DNA of 64,000 nt, taken from contig JAYKYS010000007.1 in NCBI GenBank assembly GCA_036924285.1, positions 3,534,001 through 3,598,000 on the forward strand, read 5' to 3'. Below, one piece after another: positions 58,556 to 64,000 of this stretch. This DNA comes from Asterella californica. Its lineage: Eukaryota > Streptophyta > Marchantiopsida > Marchantiales > Aytoniaceae. Under the pieces are notes generated by a model. The model saw only the letters and a list, made by a program, of their open reading frames with translations. It ran no database searches and had not been told where the DNA came from. The position numbers were made by a program, and so were the translations under genes. Position 1 is the first letter of the stretch. Each line of letters starts with the position of its first letter.

Positions 58556-59080
58556 TCGATCACTAAACCTCCAACGCGTGCGAGCAGTCGCTCGCACGCG
58601 AACCCCCAATGGGAATTTACGAAGAGGTCGAACCCCCAATGAGAATTCACGAGGGAGTTTTCAAGTTGGGGGTTTATGAGCGGGTCCCCTTCGCACGAAG
58701 GAGTTTTTCTCTCCTCGTGCAAACCTCCAAAAGGGGTTCGCGCGAGGGGAGGAGATAAACCCAGGAGGGAGATAAACTCCCTCCTGGGCTACGCGTGCCA
58801 CTGGTCGGTCGCACGCGACATCCCCAAAGAGGATTCGCGTGCAAAGAATGCGAATCCCCTTTGGGGGTTTTCACGCGAATCTCAAAAAGGGTTCGCGACG
58901 GGGGCTTATCTCCCTCACTCGCACGCGACACCCCCGAAAGAGATTCGCGTGCGAAGCTAAACTCCCTCCTGCGAAGGAAGGAGTTTAGAACGGGGGTTTA
59001 CCTCCCTCGTGCGAAGGAACAAGGGGAGGCTCCCTCATGCGGAGGAAGCTCCTTCCTTCCTGTCCTAGGGAGCTTTCTCC
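58556..59080. repeat. GC-rich cluster of short palindromic repeats
   Basis: The module TCGCACGCGA + C-rich run + G-rich run + GATTCGCGTGCGA recurs in intact or partial form, for example at 58590, 58808-58845 and 58917-58957. It is mixed with 'gggggttta(t/c)ctccctc' and 'gtgcgaaggaac' units that also pair with each other. The segment is far richer in GC than its flanks. Open frames across it are by-products of the repeats. Similar dispersed palindromes are common in some algal organelle genomes, so an organellar origin is possible but unproven. Confidence 0.65.
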
Positions 59081-59425
59081 GACAAGAGGCTTGTCGGAAA
59101 AAAAATTCCTTCAGTAGGGAAAAAAATTTCATTGTCAAGGCACGATCTGCAGAGAAGATCTCATACTCAGGGTCATCTTTTATCTTTCATCATTTAGGTG
59201 TGAGTTTTTTGGTGGACAGCATTTGAGAGTTTGGAGAGTGCTCATAGTGAACTAAGTCTTTTGGTGTTCTAATTCTTCACATGTGACACTTGTTCTTTTT
59301 TCTCTTCATATTTTCTAGAGTTGGTTATCATTTAGTTGTGTGTGGACCTCCGGACTGATAAGGGGATCTTTTTGTATAGTTTTGACTATTTTTTATATAT
59401 TTATTAGTTTTGTAGTGATTTGTAG

Positions 59426-61950
59426 ATGCCTCCTAGAGTGCATCCTAGGCGACCCAGAGATCGACATTTATCTAGAGGATGTCCGGAGATCCCGGGAGGG
59501 AAAGTGAGGGTCCCGGAGTCTTTATTGGTTAGGTATGTACAGCTGATGAGACTCTTAGGGTCGAGAGCATGTCACACTGCAATTTTTCACCTTTTTGCGA
59601 ATGCGAGTGGACATATAGATCAAATGGCGAGGGAGGCAGAAGCAAGAGTTGACACTTCTGATGTAATTCCAGAGGAGGGTGATCAAGAGAGAGACGATGT
59701 GGTTGATACACCTGAAGACTTCATAGCTGAGCTGGTCGTACTACGAGCACTAAGCATTTCGATGAAAATAACCAAGGTATGTTTCTTATTAGTGCATGTC
59801 TTGACTTATGTAGGTTTATATGATGTTTTATTGATTATATCTATTTTTTGTTGCATTCAAACAGACATATGTTGATGCTAGAGAGATGAGTGATGGTTTA
59901 GCTCTCCAAGAGTCACGGATCATGACTCACAAGTCCTTGTACGAGAGTCTCCTACAGCTGCTAGTATGGACACTACAACGAATGTGCTTGTTACGGACTC
60001 ACAAGATCCTGTACGTGCATCCTCCATTCCAGTTGTGGATGAAACTCGTTCTCATGATCCTCTACTCTTGGATGATACATTTATGTATGCTTTTGTAGCT
60101 TTTTCTAGACTTAGGGAGTTCTTTCGAGACTTCAAGGTCAGATGTCCTCATCATGGATGTGAAGAGTTCTTCTCGCTTCCAATAATCAATGTCATCCATC
60201 AGACGTGGTCATTGAAGTTTAGATGTCTTAGTCGTCACACTTATGGATGGAGATCTTGTGAGATGGAGTTATACAATGACGTCTCTGATATTACCCATCG
60301 TCTTTATCATGATGTATTGAGTTCGAGATTGGGCTACACTACACTAGATAGTGTTCTCCGAGAGGTGGGATTAGCTCCTTGCTCCCAGACCCATTTCTTC
60401 ATTTTCAAAATGAAAAGACTCGTCCCGTTGGTTGGATCCAAGCTACAATGGAAAGTTGAGCCATCGAGAAGGAGAAGATTCAAGCTAGTGCCTTAGCGCG
60501 GATCTTTCCCAACTTGAACGAACTCCCTGTTGGAGGTTTGTTTATACTTTTTCCATACTATGACTTGTACGCTTGTGAGTTATTACATGTTTATTATGTG
60601 CCATTGTTGTTTATATCTTCTTCTCACGTTCATGTACTGCCATTAAGAAATTTTGTTTTGTATGCGGACTTGCGTTATGATTCAAGTCGCAATGGATACA
60701 ATGGGCATGTGCTTTCATCGATTCTCACGACGATCGTGTAGTCGAGATGGTGAATATGACACGAGTTGAAATCGGAAGCAACTCGTGGTTGATAGAGGAC
60801 CGTGCGTTTGAGGAAGGAGCGCGTAGGTTGATAGCGCGTGGGTTGGTCTCGGATGATGTAGTTCATGACGGCAAATCATCAGTTGATGCTATATTGTCTC
60901 GCTACGGCATTGTTAGCCAAAAGGACGTATGACACAAGTGCAAAAATGTCATCAAGAAGTTCTTGGTTGAGGTTCAGAACAAGAAGCGTCCTCCTGGTAG
61001 CGTCGACGATGCTGAAGTCATCTGCGGTCTTCAGCTCCTGACGAAGAGACAGTTGGTGGTATGGCTCCGTGCTCAAGGAGCGAATGCAGCTGGGAACAAG
61101 CCTGATCTAGTCCGTCGAGTGGTAGAAATGCATGGGTTGGAGGAAGGAGAGATCGCCGTATCGCGACGGTTTATGTATCCAGAGCTTCAAGTGCATGGTA
61201 TAGCCGACAAGTTGAAAGGATGGATATACACGTGTTGTCAGTTGAATGCTAAGAGAACGGTCGGTGTCGATGGTCGTTATCCGCAAGAGCAAGATGATCA
61301 GATGTTTTGGTCTTGGATATAAGAAATGCCGCTGATCATTGGGCAGGAGACCATACCCATGTAGAGAATTACCCGGAGACCGACCTTGTTGTACGATTCC
61401 CGACATCAACCGTCCAACCTCTGACGTATACTACACACCAGGTGAAACTACTTGGTAGTACTAGCTCTTGTTTTACATTGTAGGGATGAGTTTATTACAA
61501 TTAGGGCTTCTAGTTTATTACAACTTGTATTTCCGTATTTGTTGATTTATTGTGTTGACAACAACTAGGTTCGTCCACCCATCGGACGATGGTGTCCTTC
61601 TTGACCAAGGCTATAACTCCGACCAAGATGAGATTTTATACAAGAGCTCGTGAGAACTATATGTCAGAGATGTTCAACTCTGTCATCAACAAGTTCGCAT
61701 AAAAAAGGGTCCATTATCCTAAGACACACGAGGCCAGACTCGCCGCTTGCGCATTGGATTGGAATGAGAATATCACAAGTAAGCCAGTTAAAGTTTTGGA
61801 GCGTCGACCTGTACACACTACTGTTCGACACAAGAAATCAACAGTAAGAGTGTTACCTCCACGGACGACACGATGGAAAGCAGAGCTGCGTGAGACTTTA
61901 TTTGGCGAACAACCAGCAGACGCACTGCCATCTCTAAGGTAAATAATGCC
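59426..61950 (+). pseudogene. Decayed transposase-like gene with SAP domain
   Basis: Exon 1 (59426-59776) ends at a GTATGT donor; an 88-nt intron follows (acceptor 59864). Downstream pieces keep a recognisable order. A Cys/His zinc-like patch (RCPHHGCEEF, FRCLSRH) comes first, then RYDSSRNGYNGHV and VHDGKSSVDAILSRYGI, with a TGA at 60929 where the pattern expects Trp before HKCKNVIKKF. Next is a SAP motif (LLTKRQLVVWLRAQGANAAG), then YPELQVHGIADKLKGWIYTC, ADHWAGDH, and MRFYTRARENYMSEMFN with ARLAACALDWNENI. The last reads to RWKAELRETLFG before a GTAAAT donor at about 61940. From memory this order matches DDE-type transposase-like proteins with SAP domains in streptophyte algae. Frameshifts near 59946, 60400 and 61320 and several stops make it inactive. 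Confidence 0.62.
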
Positions 61951-61959
61951 CTTGGTATA

Positions 61960-62890
61960 TTTATTCTAATAATATTTTATAATATGTACTATCTTCTGCA
62001 ATTCAACTGTTACTCAAAATTTTGAATCACTAATATCTAAAACAGCTAAACCAACGTTCTTTTTGTATATTTTCAAGAATGAAGCCACAAAGTAAAGACT
62101 GATATATATACTCGTTATTTTTGTTAGTACTTCGACAATATGTGGTGTTCTATTTTTGTTGGTACACAGCCATTTCTGCCATTTCCCTTACATGTTTAAC
62201 ATTTAATATTATATCTAAATTTCCTTCCTCCACGAGGTTCGTCTATAATTTTAAATACTCAGTAACAATCCGTAAACAGAAATAAACAAAAGTGTCACTT
62301 TGGTTGTATATATATATATATATATATTCACTTTTCTTGCTTTATTTCTGAAATGAGTTTAGAACTTTCTAGGTCGAGTACTAAATTAACGTGTTAGCAT
62401 GCTTGTCCTTTGGAATTACTAAAACAATTATACTTGTTCCTTGTCCATTCACTTCCTCGATCAATATCACGATATATTAATTCTCGCTGGATATTATCAA
62501 AAAGTGAACCTCTTATGCTTGCTTGTTTTCTTATTTTGCTCACCTTTGAAATCAGTAGTACATTTCAAGTTTTCATTTCCTGTTTTCAACTTTTCAAGTT
62601 TTCATTTTCAAGTTTTCATCATCATCGTTTGGAGATCACAAATGGTACCCATCTTTTCTTTTCTTCTGTGCCTCTGTAAATCCATCGTACCATCGAAAAT
62701 AAAACCAGAGATCCTGCTGTGTACTGCATGACACTACGATTTCTACAAAGCTGCAAATTTACACTCCTACATACTCTTCTCAACTTGAATGAACTTTACT
62801 CCGAGATTGAAAGAGTAATGAGTGTACTGAACGAAGTCCCAAGTAAAGAGTGAGTCACAGAATTTCCGACTAGAAGTGACTTATCGTAAC
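61960..62890. other. No supported gene; TA microsatellite
   Basis: A (TA)n tract lies at about 62307-62328, and 'tttcaagttttcatttcc' repeats near 62565-62620. No coding signal otherwise. Confidence 0.5.
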
Positions 62891-62900
62891 GCATATCAGC

Positions 62901-63790
62901 TCATTCACACGGCCTCTGGTTACAGACAAAGACTATGATAGAATAGAACAGAAGAGCGCCTGCGCATCCCGTGAACAAGAGCTCGACCTTGACGTAGCTG
63001 TCGATCAAGGGAAGTCCGAGATCTGGCAAGAGACCGTGAAGAACGCATGCCAAGAGGATAGACAAAAGTCCACTGGCAAACAGAGTTGGCCAAGCCGTCA
63101 ACTTGCGAACCTGTAGGGAGATCCACAGTTTCAACATGCCGTGGACTAAAAACCATACCTCGGTCAAATATTTAACTGCTGCTTGTCCTACCGCAGGCTT
63201 CCTCAGCATCCACAGCCCAGTTGCCAAGTGAAAATACAAGGCCAGTAGGCAGCAGGGTGGTAAAGGTGAAAGCGTATAAAATAGATCACCAACGCAATCT
63301 GAGATAACTACCATACTATAAGAAATCTATTACAGTCTGATCCCTAGACTGTAGAAATATGTGTTGAACCTCTAAGAATAGGATTATACCCATGTAAAAA
63401 TTGCACCTTGATGCTCACCACTTTCTACTACTGCATTTTCTAGAGAACACCTGGATGACGATTTGACGATAAGTAAAGAGACGATGACATTGACCAGCTC
63501 TCTGAATGCACCCACTCCATCTTTTTACCTTAGAGCCTAATCAGGAAACAAGCTTAAGTACCTCAACCTGGATTGCTCTAAAATTTGAGTTTCGACACCG
63601 TAGTAGAGGAACGCGTACAGTCCACATAACCTTCGCCAAATTCCCTGCTTCCTTTCCTGCAGCAGGAAGCAAGTTAAACGCAACAGACCTCGGGCAAACC
63701 TTTGACTACGAACAGTTGCTTCCAGGGATAGAACCAGCTAACAACGACAAGTTTCTACGGGAAAACCATCATCATATTCGAGGTCATCGC
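62901..63790 (-). CDS. Membrane protein gene, C-terminal part
   Basis: The last exon (about 62901-63300) encodes four hydrophobic stretches: PLPPCCLLALYFHLATGLWM, VKYLTEVWFLVHGMLKLWI, LFASGLLSILLACVLHGLL and VELLFTGCAGALLFYSIIVF. It then stops after a short basic tail. Upstream, a piece near 63560-63690 (RLTCFLLQERKQGIWRRLCG, LYAFLYYGVETQ) and an acidic piece near 63765-63820 (GDDLEYDDGFPVETC) may be earlier exons. The product is a multi-pass membrane protein. I do not recognise the family, and the 5' part is unresolved or outside the window. Confidence 0.5.
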
Positions 63791-64000
63791 CATTATTCTC
63801 AGAAATGAGAATAGACCAAACTCAACGATTCACCGACTATGGTAAGAAGTCTGTAACCACAGATATCAAAAACAACCTCAAAACTTCTATGCTCGAATCG
63901 CTAAACCTACACAGCTGTCTGAGACTTGGGTCCAGGATGAACGTCCGGAACCAAGAGCCTGCAAGTCCACTCAGAAGCCTACTTAAACCCTGGGCGCTGA

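Noticed and set aside
58676..59226. Open frames of 94-143 codons in the GC-rich cluster
   Set aside because: They are products of repeated palindromic modules lacking stop codons, seen on both strands.
59886..60098. 70-codon frame inside the transposase relic
   Set aside because: It is the correct frame only up to about 59946; beyond that the coding signal moves to the neighbouring frame, so it is part of the relic and not a gene of its own.
1..64000. CRISPR arrays, tRNA and rRNA genes
   Set aside because: I saw no regularly spaced direct repeats with unique spacers, no cloverleaf-like sequence and no rRNA core sequence.

Overview
The window looks like nuclear DNA of a streptophyte, most likely a streptophyte alga or an early-diverging land plant. 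The background is AT-rich, genes are split by short GT-AG introns (51-81 nt in the best-resolved gene), and there is a Ty3/gypsy element carrying a Dnmt3-like cytosine methyltransferase, an arrangement previously reported in streptophyte algae and dinoflagellates. I could not run any search, so the organism is an inference.

Positions 1-29,900 are repeat country with no host gene I can support. They hold an intact RLE-type LINE (about 9100-12350, minus) and at least five short LINE 3'-tail copies that end at the same motif without poly(A). They also hold several tandem repeats and an 8.3 kb LTR retrotransposon (17131-25472) with two 289-bp LTRs. That element reads as one decayed polyprotein: Gag-like, protease, DNA methyltransferase, reverse transcriptase, RNase H, integrase and a C-terminal PHD finger. 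A 1481-bp solo-LTR-like insertion with TGTCG/CGACA ends sits between integrase and PHD finger. The element also has a candidate self-priming primer-binding site.

Positions 29,900-56,300 are genic. A plus-strand SAM-domain gene (30182-30980) sits next to a ~65-bp minisatellite and meets a minus-strand gene tail to tail. A compact five-exon minus-strand gene of 211 codons (33697-34615) has consistent splice phases throughout. From about 34.65 to 54.9 kb there is a minus-strand coiled-coil gene, or two adjacent genes, built from about 30 tiny exons. Twelve of these are exactly 63 nt (21 codons, three heptads) and seven exactly 54 nt, nearly all in phase 0. Four neighbouring exons are obvious tandem duplicates, introns included. 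More minus-strand coding pieces lie at 55.2-56.3 kb.

Positions 58.5-59.1 kb are a GC-rich patch of short palindromic repeats. Next to it, 59.4-62.0 kb holds a broken plus-strand transposase-like gene with a SAP domain. The right end (62.9-63.8 kb) carries the end of a minus-strand membrane-protein gene.
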